This document shows positions 48,841 to 57,214 of a DNA stretch of 64,000 bases, piece by piece (within the stretch, counting starts at the first letter, position 1; each line of letters begins with the position of its first letter). The notes under the pieces are model-generated. The model was not told the origin of the DNA and did not search any database. It worked only from the letters and a program-made list of their open reading frames with translations. The DNA is taken from positions 62,001-126,000 of the forward strand of contig NZ_RSEL01000024.1 of assembly GCF_003958625.1 (NCBI RefSeq), written 5' to 3'. The position numbers and the translations under genes were made by a program. This DNA is from Tsuneonella rigui (GTDB taxonomy: Bacteria; Pseudomonadota; Alphaproteobacteria; Sphingomonadales; Sphingomonadaceae).

Positions 48841-49505
48841 AGCGGCACGCCGTCTCAACTCGCCTGTGGCACTGGCTCAACTTCGCCTGTCTGGTGATCC
48901 TGTTCATGAGCGGGCTCAACATCTCGAATGCGCACAAGCGCCTTTACTGGGGCGAATGGGGTTTCGAGCCGGGTCAGGCCTGGCTGATCGTGCCGAAGTT
49001 CCCGGGCTGGACGACGATCCCCGGTCACTACAGCCTCGCCGATGCGCGGCTGTGGCATCTTGCGGTGGCCTGGCCATTCGCGCTGCTGCTGCTTTTCATG
49101 TGGATCGCGATCCTGGTGAACGGCCACTTCCGGCGCGACCTGATGACGCGGCGGCGCGAGTGGCGCTGGTCGGCGATCCGCTCCGATGTCGCGGCACACC
49201 TCCGGTTCGAATTCGACCACGGCGATGCGAAGTTCAACTTCCTGCAAAAGCTCACCTATGGCCTCGTCCTCGGCGTGCTGCTGCCGGGGATGATCGTCAC
49301 GGGGCTCGGCATCAGCCCCGGCATGGAACCGCTGATGCGGCCGGTGAGCGAGCTCGTCGGCGGGCGGCAATCGATGCGCTCGCTCCACTTCATCTTCGCG
49401 TGGAGCCTCTTCGGCTTCCTGATCCTCCACGTCGCGCTGGTGCTGGTCTCGCATCCGCTGCGCCAGATGCGCGACATGATCACCGGAGGGCCGCGTGAGA
49501 CGTAG
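48837..49505 (+). CDS. Cytochrome b561-type membrane subunit
   Basis: An integral membrane protein of 222 residues with four hydrophobic segments (LNFACLVILFMSGL, LWHLAVAWPFALLLLFMWI, LTYGLVLGVLLPGMIVTGL, HFIFAWSLFGFLILHVALVL) and histidines at the helix ends (RLWHWLN, LWHLAV, SLHFIF, LHVAL) able to bind b haems. It likely passes electrons between the quinone pool and a partner. The next gene encodes a molybdopterin oxidoreductase, its obvious partner; the two overlap by 11 bases. Confidence 0.82.
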   Translation: MKRHAVSTRLWHWLNFACLVILFMSGLNISNAHKRLYWGEWGFEPGQAWLIVPKFPGWTTIPGHYSLADARLWHLAVAWPFALLLLFMWIAILVNGHFRRDLMTRRREWRWSAIRSDVAAHLRFEFDHGDAKFNFLQKLTYGLVLGVLLPGMIVTGLGISPGMEPLMRPVSELVGGRQSMRSLHFIFAWSLFGFLILHVALVLVSHPLRQMRDMITGGPRET

Positions 49506-50232
49506 GGGCCTCATCGCGGGGCTCGGCGCGCTGGTCGTGGGCGGCTGCTCGAAGGTCGCCGACAGCGGCGCGGGCCAGGCGGTGCTCGGCAGCGCGGAGC
49601 GGTGGCACAAAGCGGCGCAGCGACTCATCACCGGACGTGACGCGCTGGCGACCGAGTTCACCCGGGCAGATATCTCGCCCTCGTTCCGCGGCAATGGATC
49701 CCAGACGGTCGGAACGCCGGAGTATGCGTCGGCGCTCGCCGGCGGGTTCGCCGATTGGCAGTTGACCGTGACCGGGCTCGTCACGCACCCGCTCTCGCTC
49801 AGTCTGGACAACATCCGCCGGCTCCCGCAGCGGACCCAGATCACCCGCCACGATTGCGTCGAAGGCTGGAGCGCGATCGGCGAGTGGACTGGCCCGCAGC
49901 TCGCCACCATCCTGCGCGGGGCGGGATTGCAGCCTGAGGCCCGCTTCGTGGTGTTCCGCTGCGCCGACGTGCTCGACGGCGCGCCCTACTACGAGAGCAT
50001 CGACATGATTGATGCCTTCCACCCGCAGACCATCATCGCGCACCGGCTCAATGGAGAGCCGCTGCCCGAGCGCAACGGCGCCCCCCTGCGCCTGCGAGTC
50101 GAGCGCCAGCTCGGCTACAAGCACGCCAAGTACTTGACCGGCATCGAAGTGGTCGCCAGCCTTGATACCATTGGCGAAGGGCGCGGCGGCTACTGGGAGG
50201 ACCGGGGCTACCAATGGTACGCCGGCGCCTGA
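49495..50232 (+). CDS. Molybdopterin-dependent oxidoreductase, sulfite-oxidase fold
   Basis: A 245-residue protein with the sulfite oxidase/MsrP-like fold. It starts with RRRGLIAGLGALVVGGC, which combines a twin-arginine-like head with a lipobox Cys18, so it is exported and probably anchored. The molybdenum-binding Cys is in RHDCVEGWSAIGEWTG. The C-terminal YKHAKYLTGIEVV is family-typical. Together with the cytochrome b gene it may form a two-subunit periplasmic reductase. Its substrate is unknown. Confidence 0.78.
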   Translation: MRRRGLIAGLGALVVGGCSKVADSGAGQAVLGSAERWHKAAQRLITGRDALATEFTRADISPSFRGNGSQTVGTPEYASALAGGFADWQLTVTGLVTHPLSLSLDNIRRLPQRTQITRHDCVEGWSAIGEWTGPQLATILRGAGLQPEARFVVFRCADVLDGAPYYESIDMIDAFHPQTIIAHRLNGEPLPERNGAPLRLRVERQLGYKHAKYLTGIEVVASLDTIGEGRGGYWEDRGYQWYAGA

Positions 50233-50248
50233 GGGAGACGACGCGAAG

Positions 50249-51544
50249 ATGTGGCTGCTCGACAAGTTCCTCAGCAAGGCGATCAAGCGCGGCAAGCTGA
50301 TCGTCACGGACCACGACGGCAAGGTCTACGAGTACGGCCCTGGCCCAGCGCTCGACGACAAGGGCCCGGTCCGCATCCGGCTGACCAATGCCAAGGCCGC
50401 CAACCACATCGCCCGCTACCCCAAGGTCGGCGCGGGCGAGGCGTATATGTGGGGCTGGCTCACCGTCGAAGAGCCGCACGACATCCGCGACATGATCCTG
50501 TTCGTGACGCTCAACGCCAAGAAGGTCGGCGACGATTCGCTCGACGCGAAGGGCCCGGTGAGGAAAGCGGCGCAGGCGCTGCTGGCCAAGATCGACAGCT
50601 TCAATCCCAGGGCCAAGGCCGCGCACAACGCCGAGCACACCTACAACCTCACTCGCCGGCTCTACGAGCTGTTCCTCGACGAGGACCGGCAATACACGAT
50701 GGCCTATTACCGGGGCGATCCGGAAGCGACGAGCCTCGAGCAGGCGCAGCTCGACAAGAAGGCGCACATGGCCGCCAAGATGTACTTGAAGCCGGGCATG
50801 AAGGTGCTCGACATCGGGTGCGGCTGGGGCGGGTTCGCGCTGTACCTCCACAAGCACTATGGCGTCGAAGTGCTCGGGGTGGCGCTGGCGGAGGACCAGA
50901 TCGCCTTCTGCAAAGAGCGCGCCGAGGCCGAGGGGGTGGCCGACAAGGTCAAGTTCGCGCTGATGGACTATCGTGACGTCGAAGGGCAGTTCGACCGAAT
51001 CAGCTCGGTCGGCCTGCTCGAGCATGTCGGCACACCGCACTACCCGCTGTTCTTCGAGCACACCAACCGCTTGCTCAAGCGCGACGGGGTGATGTTCAGT
51101 CACTGCTGCGGTCGCGCCAAGGGGCCCGGCGCGACCGACGCCTGGACGCGCAAGTACATCTTCCCCGGCGGCTACATCCCCGCGCTCAGCGAGCTCGTCA
51201 CCCAGTCCGAGAAGCACGGCTGGCAGGTGATGGACGTGGAGGCGATGCGCTTCCACTACTGCTACACGCTGGAGGAGTGGTACAACCGCACGGTGATGCA
51301 CAGGCAAGAGATCGTCGATCTCTACGACGAGCAGTTCTACCGCATGTGGCAGTTCTACCTTGCCGGTGCCGAGCAGAGCTTCCGCAACGGCAACATGGTC
51401 AACTGGCAGATCGTCTATGTGAAGGACCGCGAGGCGATCCCGATGACCCGCGACTTCATGTTCGAAGAGAGCGCGCGCCTGCGGGCGTCGGACACGGCGC
51501 CCACCTGGCACCTCGATCCGGCGCTGCTCGAGGCAGCCGAATAG
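50249..51544 (+). CDS. cfa: Cyclopropane-fatty-acyl-phospholipid synthase
   Basis: SAM-dependent enzyme of 431 residues that adds a methylene across the cis double bond of membrane phospholipid acyl chains. SAM motif LDIGCGWGGFALYLHKHYGV is canonical. ERAEAEGVADKVKFALMDYRDVEG, the active-site region FSHCCGR with cysteines and PGGYIPAL follow. ATG 50249 is preferred over an upstream start that overlaps the Mo-enzyme gene; GAGGGAGA lies upstream. It closes the SDR-cytochrome-Mo-enzyme unit. Confidence 0.9.
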   Translation: MWLLDKFLSKAIKRGKLIVTDHDGKVYEYGPGPALDDKGPVRIRLTNAKAANHIARYPKVGAGEAYMWGWLTVEEPHDIRDMILFVTLNAKKVGDDSLDAKGPVRKAAQALLAKIDSFNPRAKAAHNAEHTYNLTRRLYELFLDEDRQYTMAYYRGDPEATSLEQAQLDKKAHMAAKMYLKPGMKVLDIGCGWGGFALYLHKHYGVEVLGVALAEDQIAFCKERAEAEGVADKVKFALMDYRDVEGQFDRISSVGLLEHVGTPHYPLFFEHTNRLLKRDGVMFSHCCGRAKGPGATDAWTRKYIFPGGYIPALSELVTQSEKHGWQVMDVEAMRFHYCYTLEEWYNRTVMHRQEIVDLYDEQFYRMWQFYLAGAEQSFRNGNMVNWQIVYVKDREAIPMTRDFMFEESARLRASDTAPTWHLDPALLEAAE

Positions 51545-51611
51545 ACTTCGGGAATACCCCGCCTGCCGCTTGAAGCTTGAGCCACCAGCCGCGCTTGCCG
51601 ACAACCCCGGC

Positions 51612-52430
51612 ATGTCGACTGAGCTTGCCGAAAAGTACCACCGTGATGGATACGCGATCGTGCGCGGGGTCTTCCCGCCCGGTGCGATCGCCGAGCTTTC
51701 CGCCGCGGTCGACGAGGTCCATGCCGAGGCCTTGGCGCTCGGCCGCAGCTTCCGGTACGGTAACCTCAACTACCGGCTCGACGGCGGCGAGGTACGGATG
51801 GCGCAGTGGGCGAGCTATCACAACGTGGTGCTCGACCGCTTCCGCATCGCCGCTCGGATCGGCGCCACCCTGCGCCCGCTGATCGGCGAGGACGTCAAGC
51901 AGATCATCAATCAGCTCCACTGGAAGAAGCCCCGCGGCAAAGGCGACTTCGCGTTCCACCAGGACAGCCGCTTCCGCCGCCCCGACAGTGCCTATCGCAA
52001 CCTCGGGACGAGCTACATCCAGACCGGCCTGGCGATCGACCCGCACACCCGCGAAAGTGGCGCGATGCGGATTCTCCCGGGTAGCCACCGTGCCGGGCCG
52101 ATCGAACTCACGACCAGCGGCGCATCGGTAATGGATAGCGTGGTCGAAACGGAAGCGCTGGAGAAGGCCGGCCTCGATCCCACGCACCTCGTCGACCTCA
52201 AGCTCGAGCCCGGCGACCTTGCGCTGTGGAGCCCGTACCTCGTGCACGGCTCCGGCCGGAACAGCAGCGACCATTACCGCCGGTTCTACATCAACGGCTA
52301 CGTCCGCGCCGAGGATTGCGACCGCGGCGAGTGGGCCTTCCGTCGCGGTCAGCCGCAGCCGCTCGGCCCGCGCCCCACGCTTGTGCATTTCGAGGAACTC
52401 TACGAGCGGCCGGGACCCCACTTCACCTAG
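51612..52430 (+). CDS. Phytanoyl-CoA dioxygenase family protein (PhyH)
   Basis: Fe(II)/2-oxoglutarate dioxygenase of about 272 residues. The iron ligands are H-x-D in FAFHQDSRF and a distal His in LVHGSGRNSSDHYRRF; the arginine binding 2-oxoglutarate is in that last stretch. The family hydroxylates lipids or other small molecules; the substrate is unknown. ATG 51612 is preferred over TTG 51570. The short gap to cfa suggests cotranscription. Confidence 0.82.
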   Translation: MSTELAEKYHRDGYAIVRGVFPPGAIAELSAAVDEVHAEALALGRSFRYGNLNYRLDGGEVRMAQWASYHNVVLDRFRIAARIGATLRPLIGEDVKQIINQLHWKKPRGKGDFAFHQDSRFRRPDSAYRNLGTSYIQTGLAIDPHTRESGAMRILPGSHRAGPIELTTSGASVMDSVVETEALEKAGLDPTHLVDLKLEPGDLALWSPYLVHGSGRNSSDHYRRFYINGYVRAEDCDRGEWAFRRGQPQPLGPRPTLVHFEELYERPGPHFT

Positions 52431-52864
52431 TCGGGATAGCGGGCGTTCATCGCCTCCCAGCTCAGCGCCATCAGTTTTTCCAGCACTTCAAGGTCTACGT
52501 CCGCGAGCTTGTTGACGTAGAGGCAGGACTTGCCGGTCTTGTGCTTGCCGAGCCGGGCGAACAGCGCGTCGGCTTCCGGCTGGCGGTCGCGGTAATTGCC
52601 CATCAGGTAGAGCGTCAGCGCGGCCTTGCGCGGTGAGAAGCCGCCGCGCATCGCCACCCCTTCGTGCCCGCTGTCGTAGCGGTAGTGATAGCTGCCGTAG
52701 CCGATCATCGACGGGCCCCACATCTTCGGCTCGAGCCCGGTCACCCGGCGATGCATCGCATCAAGCACCGCCGCCTCCTCGCGCCGACGCGCGTCGGGCA
52801 GGCCGGCGATGTAATCGGCCACCAACACCTCTGTCGCCGCGGTCTTCGCCTGATACTTGCCCAT
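52427..52864 (-). CDS. DUF1801 domain protein
   Basis: A 145-residue protein of the DUF1801 (YdhG-like) family: [40 protein letters not shown] and a conserved [15 protein letters not shown]. Function is not established. It starts at ATG 52864 with AAGGAAGG upstream; the frame runs on through argG but is only antisense there. It converges on the PhyH gene. Confidence 0.82.
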   Translation of the reverse strand: MGKYQAKTAATEVLVADYIAGLPDARRREEAAVLDAMHRRVTGLEPKMWGPSMIGYGSYHYRYDSGHEGVAMRGGFSPRKAALTLYLMGNYRDRQPEADALFARLGKHKTGKSCLYVNKLADVDLEVLEKLMALSWEAMNARYPD

Positions 52865-52945
52865 CAACGCATCCTTCCTTGCCGCCCGCGCCCCCTTGCC
52901 ATAGGGCGCGCACCGACTTTCGGCCGAGCCTACAGGAAACGCCCC

Positions 52946-54160
52946 ATGTCCGACATCAAGAAGGTCGTTCTCGCCTATTCGGGCGGGCTCGACACCAGCG
53001 TCATCCTCAAGTGGCTGCAGGTGACCTACAACTGCGAGGTGGTGACCTTCACCGCCGACCTCGGCCAAGGGGAGGAGCTGGAGCCGGCGCGGGCCAAGGC
53101 CAAGCTGATGGGTATTCCCGACAGCAACATCTACATCGACGACCTGCGCGAGGAATTCGTGCGGGACTTCGTGTTCCCGATGATGCGCGCCAACGCCCGC
53201 TACGAGGGCGACTACCTGCTCGGCACCTCGATCGCGCGGCCGCTCATTTCCAAGCGCCTGATCGAAATCGCCCGCGAAACCGGCGCCGACGCGATCGCCC
53301 ACGGCGCGACCGGCAAGGGCAACGACCAGGTTCGCTTCGAGCTCTCGGCGTACGCCCTCGCCCCCGACATCAAGGTCATCGCCCCGTGGCGCGAGTGGGA
53401 CCTGACCAGCCGCACTGCCCTCATCGCCTGGGCCGAGGCGCACCAGATCCCCGTTCCGAAGGACAAGCGCGGCGAGAGCCCGTTTTCGACCGACGCCAAC
53501 CTGCTGCACACCTCCAGCGAGGGGAAGGTGCTGGAGGACCCGTGGGAGGAGGTGCCGGACTACGTCTACAGCCGCACCGACAACCCCGAGGATGCGCCCG
53601 ACGCGCCCGAATACATCACCATCGACTTCGAGCGCGGCGATGGCGTTGCTCTCAATGGCGAGGCGATGTCGCCTGCCACCTTGCTGGCCGCGCTCAACGA
53701 TCTCGGCCGCAAGCATGGCATCGGCCGCCTGGACCTGGTCGAGAACCGCTTCGTCGGCATGAAGAGCCGCGGCATGTACGAGACGCCCGGCGGCGAGATC
53801 TACGCCCGGGCGCACCGGGGGATCGAGCAGGTCACCCTCGACCGCGGCGCGGCGCATCTCAAGGACGAGCTGATGCCGAAGTACGCGGAGCTCATCTACA
53901 ACGGCTTCTGGTTCGCGCCGGAGCGCGAGATGCTGCAGGCGGCGATCGACCTCAGCCAGGAGAAGGTCTCGGGCACCGTTAGGCTCAAGCTTTACAAGGG
54001 TTTGGCGCAGGTGGTCGGGCGCAAGTCGCCCAACTCGCTGTACTCCGAACGGCACGTCACGTTCGAGGACGATGCCGGCGCGTACGACCAGACTGATGCG
54101 CAGGGCTTTATCAAATTGAATGCACTGCGTTTGCGGCTGCTCGCCCAACGAGACCGTTGA
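52946..54160 (+). CDS. argG: Argininosuccinate synthase
   Basis: ATP-dependent ligase of 404 residues that joins citrulline and aspartate. The P-loop [10 protein letters not shown] lies at residues about 9-18, with [23 protein letters not shown] and the C-terminal TVRLKLYKG. Start at ATG 52946 with GGAAACG upstream. It is followed by about 900 non-coding bases. Confidence 0.96.
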   Translation: MSDIKKVVLAYSGGLDTSVILKWLQVTYNCEVVTFTADLGQGEELEPARAKAKLMGIPDSNIYIDDLREEFVRDFVFPMMRANARYEGDYLLGTSIARPLISKRLIEIARETGADAIAHGATGKGNDQVRFELSAYALAPDIKVIAPWREWDLTSRTALIAWAEAHQIPVPKDKRGESPFSTDANLLHTSSEGKVLEDPWEEVPDYVYSRTDNPEDAPDAPEYITIDFERGDGVALNGEAMSPATLLAALNDLGRKHGIGRLDLVENRFVGMKSRGMYETPGGEIYARAHRGIEQVTLDRGAAHLKDELMPKYAELIYNGFWFAPEREMLQAAIDLSQEKVSGTVRLKLYKGLAQVVGRKSPNSLYSERHVTFEDDAGAYDQTDAQGFIKLNALRLRLLAQRDR

Positions 54161-54415
54161 TTTAGAACGCTTTTTTCTGCAAAAATGCGGCGAGGCGTTG
54201 ACTTATCCACGCGTGTCCACAGCGAAAAGCGCAGGACGTGGATAAGCGCCGGGCTGCGCGCTTGCACGACTCGGCCCCGCAAGGCACCTTTGGTTCATCG
54301 AGACGGGGCGGAAAGCTCGGATCGGACGGTCCTAACGGACTGAAAGATCAAGAGATTTCACTTCGCATCGAGATGGCGGCAACTGTCCGCGCGGTCTTCG
54401 AGATCGGCATGCCGA

Positions 54416-54793
54416 GAACTTCGGTTCGAAGCAAATCGATCGTTCGAGAAGAACGCGAAAGCAATGCCACCATCGGCCGGGAGAACCCGGTCGCCCAACA
54501 GGCAAGGCATCCAGGCTTCGGCCAGGTTTGCGGCGCCAGCGGCGGGTGACCACTACGGAACTCCTGGTCTCGGAACCGCCGGATGGAGGGCGAGGATCTT
54601 CGGATCCAAACCGCCATCTGACGGAACCGGATGCCGGTGCGAGCGCCGGTGACAGAGCCAACGGAAAGCGATCTTCGGATCGCGGACCTACGGCAACGAC
54701 ACTGGGTGCCAAGCGCCTTCTTCGGAAGGACCACGCGCCGGTGAGAGTGGGGTCGACCTTCGGGTCGGCCCCATTTGCATTGGGGCTGGCCCC
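54416..54793 (+). ncRNA. Candidate structured RNA with TTCG-capped hairpins
   Basis: Six stems close on a TTCG tetraloop: GAAC-TTCG-GTTC (54416-54427), GGC-TTCG-GCC (54514-54523), GGATC-TTCG-GATCC (54594-54607), GCGATC-TTCG-GATCGC (54668-54683), CCTTC-TTCG-GAAGG (54716-54729) and an 11-bp stem at 54748-54773. Such a density of UUCG caps, stable in RNA and meaningless in DNA, suggests a folded transcript on the plus strand. No match to RNase P, tmRNA, 6S or SRP RNA was seen by eye. Ends are guesses. Confidence 0.45.
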
Positions 54794-54976
54794 GCCCGTT
54801 CTCGCCGGTCCTCCGTGCGTTCTCCCTCCTCTCCACTGAACTGTTTCGACCGCGGTTCCAGCGCGTCGGTAGCCCAACTCCACCACCCGTTTCGGCTCCC
54901 CGCGACTCGGGCCGGACGGCATGGCACCGCCACCACGCTGTAGGAAAGCACCCTCACCCCGCCCGCCGCGGAAACG

Positions 54977-54996
54977 TGGTTAATGTTCCCTAACCA
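54977..54996. promoter_or_regulatory. Inverted CtrA-like half-sites upstream of rlpA
   Basis: TGGTTA-atgttccc-TAACCA: cTAACCAT on the plus strand and, on the minus strand, TTAACCAc each match the alphaproteobacterial CtrA half-site TTAACCAT at seven of eight bases. The site lies about 82 bases upstream of rlpA. Orientation differs from the usual direct TTAA-N7-TTAA arrangement, so this is tentative. Confidence 0.35.
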
Positions 54997-55077
54997 TCGG
55001 ATGAACGGTTTGGAGTCCGGGACGAAGTGACTCCCAAGGGGTGCCCAGCCCGGAACCGGACCTGTAAACCGCCCGCC

Positions 55078-55617
55078 ATGGACGGAACAGCGACACGCAC
55101 CCGGCGCTCTGCGCTGCGCGGCATCGCCCTGGCGGCCGCGCTCATGCTCCCGGCATCGGCCAGCGGCCCGGCTTTCGCCGACACCGGCAACGACTTCCGA
55201 GCATCCTTCGCCCCTCTCAACGCGGCAGCGAGCGCCTTCGTTCCGACCGCCGGCATGGTCGACGTCACCGCGATCGATCCCGCCGACGAGCCCGCGCAGG
55301 CCGAGCCTACCTTCGACGGCGGCCGCGCGATCGGCGGCGGCGTCGCCAGCTATTACGGCAACGAACTGGCCGGCCACCGCACCGCCAGCGGCGAGCGGTT
55401 CAACCCCGGCTTGTTGACCGCCGCGCACCGCACGCTGCCGATGGGGTCGAAGGTCCGCGTGACCAACCCCGCCAACGGCAAGTCGGTGGTGGTCCGCATC
55501 AACGACCGCGGCCCCTTCCACGGCGGCCGGGTGATCGACCTGTCGAAGTCGGCCGCCTCGCAGATCGGCCTGATCGCGCGCGGCAGCGGCCGCGTGGAGC
55601 TCGCCCTCCTCGACTGA
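55078..55617 (+). CDS. rlpA: RlpA-like septal ring lytic transglycosylase
   Basis: Exported 179-residue protein (signal peptide [20 protein letters not shown]). The C-terminal double-psi beta-barrel holds [63 protein letters not shown], the RlpA signature with catalytic Asp and conserved Arg-Gly-Pro. The enzyme cleaves denuded peptidoglycan at the septum. There is no SPOR domain, so localisation may depend on partners. ATG 55078 gives the best signal peptide. Confidence 0.9.
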   Translation: MDGTATRTRRSALRGIALAAALMLPASASGPAFADTGNDFRASFAPLNAAASAFVPTAGMVDVTAIDPADEPAQAEPTFDGGRAIGGGVASYYGNELAGHRTASGERFNPGLLTAAHRTLPMGSKVRVTNPANGKSVVVRINDRGPFHGGRVIDLSKSAASQIGLIARGSGRVELALLD

Positions 55618-55709
55618 CCGGCGCCCCGCGCCGTCCCGCTCTCACTAGCCGGAATGCACCGGCCGCTCGCGCGCTGGACCCTGTAAAGGCAAGCAAGCGA
55701 GGTGACGAG

Positions 55710-55889
55710 ATGGCCGGCGGAATCTGGAGCTTCGTACTGATCGGCGGGCCGATCCTGCTGATCGCGGTGTTCATCTGGGGCTTCCTGCGCAACCGCGCGA
55801 CCAGCGCCCGCACCGACGCCCGCGCCGAGCGCGGCGCCGCGGAACTGCGCGACGAGATCGAGAGCGGCACGCCGCCACCCCACAGCTAA
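55710..55889 (+). CDS. Small single-pass membrane protein, 59 residues
   Basis: ATG 55710 follows GAGGTGA. The product has one hydrophobic helix (VLILIG-like stretch FVLIGGPILLIAVFIWGFL, residues 8-26) and a polar, Arg/Glu-rich C-terminal tail that ends GTPPPHS. No family is recognised. It is located 92 bases after rlpA and could be cotranscribed with it. Confidence 0.7.
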   Translation: MAGGIWSFVLIGGPILLIAVFIWGFLRNRATSARTDARAERGAAELRDEIESGTPPPHS

Positions 55890-55900
55890 GGGGCCCACAG

Positions 55901-57022
55901 CTAGGCCCGCCCCGCGCCAATCTCCGGCTCCGGCCGCAGGAGTTCGGCCAGCTCGGCGATCCGGTACGCGGCGTGCTCGTAGTCCTCGGGCGGCAGCGCG
56001 AGGTACCAGCGTTCCTCCCCCGCCTCGTACGCCGCGACCTGCGCGCACTCGATCTCCTCCTGGTCGACGTCCTCCATCTCCCACGGGCTGAGGACGTGCT
56101 CGGGCCGCTCGGCATCCATCGCGTTGAGTTGCGCGGTGTCGGGATCGACCATCTCGCGCACGAACGGGCACCACACGAGCGGCCCACCGTCCGCCACGGC
56201 GGGCCCGTCGTCCCTGTATTGCGCCCCGCCCTCCCCGTCGCCGCCCTCCGCCGGCGCCGCGCTGTTGGACTTGTCACACTTGTCACACTGTCCTGGCGAA
56301 GAACTCTCCACCGGCGGAGCAACCAGCTCTTCGCCCGCGACAAAGCGCTCGAGCGCGCCCTCGAAGTCCTCGGCAATGGCGCCCGCCGCGACATCGTCGC
56401 ACAGCTTGTCGAGCCGGGCGAGGTGCGCGAGCAGCAGGCGGCTGTCGTAGCGCACGCGGCGGCCGACCTCCTCGCCGCGGTAGAATACGATTTCCTCCAC
56501 CCCGTCGATCGCGCGGGTGGCGAGCACATCGGCATGCACCGCGCGGGCGGCGATCAGCGCCGCGTCCCACGCGAGCGCGAAGGTGCGGCTGGCGCGCCGC
56601 TCGCGATAGACGGTGCGGTAGCTCACCCCCACGCCGGCCGAAGCGCGCCGCACCGCCCCGCACGCGGCGAGCGCGTGGAGGAACTGCACCTGCAACGCGC
56701 GGGTGAACGCGCCGCGCTCCTCCTCCGGCTCGGCGAGCAGCTCGGCGGCGAGGCTGGTGAAGGTGGGTTTCTCGGCAGAGGGTGAGGCGGCAGCGGCCCG
56801 CGCCACCCCCTCCCACCCCCGCCCCGCCGGATGCGCCAGCCCCCGCGCGCGCCAATCCTCGGAGGGCGTGCCGGGAGCAAGCTCGCGCGCGTCGACGGCG
56901 GAGACCTCGCCGGGCGCATCGGGAATGTCCCCCGGCAGGGTGAAGGCATCGATGGCGGTCGCGGGCGCGCCAGTGATCGAGGATGCGGCGCGATGGAGGG
57001 CGGCGGCAGAGATGTACGACAT
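55901..57022 (-). CDS. Orphan HTH protein resembling a terminase small subunit
   Basis: A polar, acidic protein of about 373 residues (382 from ATG 57049; no ribosome site separates the starts). Residues about 110-150 form a helix-turn-helix-like segment: FLHALAACGAVRRASAGVGVSYRTVYRERRASR and FALAWDAALIAARA, the pattern of phage terminase small subunit and homeodomain-like proteins. A CDKC motif and a Glu/Asp-rich C-terminus follow. No other phage gene is nearby. It may be a domesticated DNA-binding protein. It converges on the 55710 gene. Confidence 0.6.
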   Translation of the reverse strand: MSYISAAALHRAASSITGAPATAIDAFTLPGDIPDAPGEVSAVDARELAPGTPSEDWRARGLAHPAGRGWEGVARAAAASPSAEKPTFTSLAAELLAEPEEERGAFTRALQVQFLHALAACGAVRRASAGVGVSYRTVYRERRASRTFALAWDAALIAARAVHADVLATRAIDGVEEIVFYRGEEVGRRVRYDSRLLLAHLARLDKLCDDVAAGAIAEDFEGALERFVAGEELVAPPVESSSPGQCDKCDKSNSAAPAEGGDGEGGAQYRDDGPAVADGGPLVWCPFVREMVDPDTAQLNAMDAERPEHVLSPWEMEDVDQEEIECAQVAAYEAGEERWYLALPPEDYEHAAYRIAELAELLRPEPEIGAGRA

Positions 57023-57106
57023 GGGAGAGGTCCGTCTTTTCCGTGGCATGGGGAGCGATGGACCGAGTCATGTATGCGATGGCGCGGGCTGTAGGAAAAC
57101 GGTTTA

Positions 57107-57160
57107 ATCCTCCCCGGCACGGGGAGGGGGACCGCGTCGCGCAGCGGCGGGGTGGAGGGG
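57107..57160. repeat. Intergenic repeat with GGGGAGG arms
   Basis: Tcctccccggcacggggagg is a dyad followed by ggggaccgcgtcgcgcagcg and ggcggggtggagggg, a form I recognise as a common sphingomonad and rhizobial extragenic repeat family. It lies between the orphan HTH gene and the GFA gene. Confidence 0.5.
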
Positions 57161-57214
57161 CACCCGCCTCCTCCCACGGCGTTAAGTGGGCGACGAACAC
57201 AAGGAGGCGAGCGA

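Larger units (their letters stand above)
54161..55077. other. Long non-coding interval between argG and rlpA
   Basis: No convincing gene: the short frames here have no ribosome sites and no protein-like composition. A possible weak terminator (CGTT-gatttag-AACG, then cttttttc) ends argG. At 54198-54246 there is TTGACTTATCCAC and an inverted GTGGATAAG. The centre is full of hairpins (separate entry). The last 230 bases hold C-rich unstructured DNA and the inverted TGGTTA/TAACCA pair upstream of rlpA. The interval may encode one or more RNAs and a regulatory region. Confidence 0.6.

Noticed and set aside
52427-54148. A 573-codon minus-strand frame across argG
   Set aside because: Only the last 145 codons form a recognisable DUF1801 protein; the rest is antisense to argG with no family match or ribosome site.
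54238-54922. Short reading frames of about 100-200 codons in the argG-rlpA gap
   Set aside because: No ribosome site, no recognisable domain, and they run through TTCG hairpins; the interval is better treated as non-coding.
54161-55077. RNase P RNA, tmRNA or 6S RNA in the gene-free interval
   Set aside because: The conserved RNase P core, a tmRNA tag frame and tRNA-like end were not found.
55901-57022. Prophage remnant
   Set aside because: Only one terminase-like HTH is present and no capsid, portal or integrase gene adjoins it.
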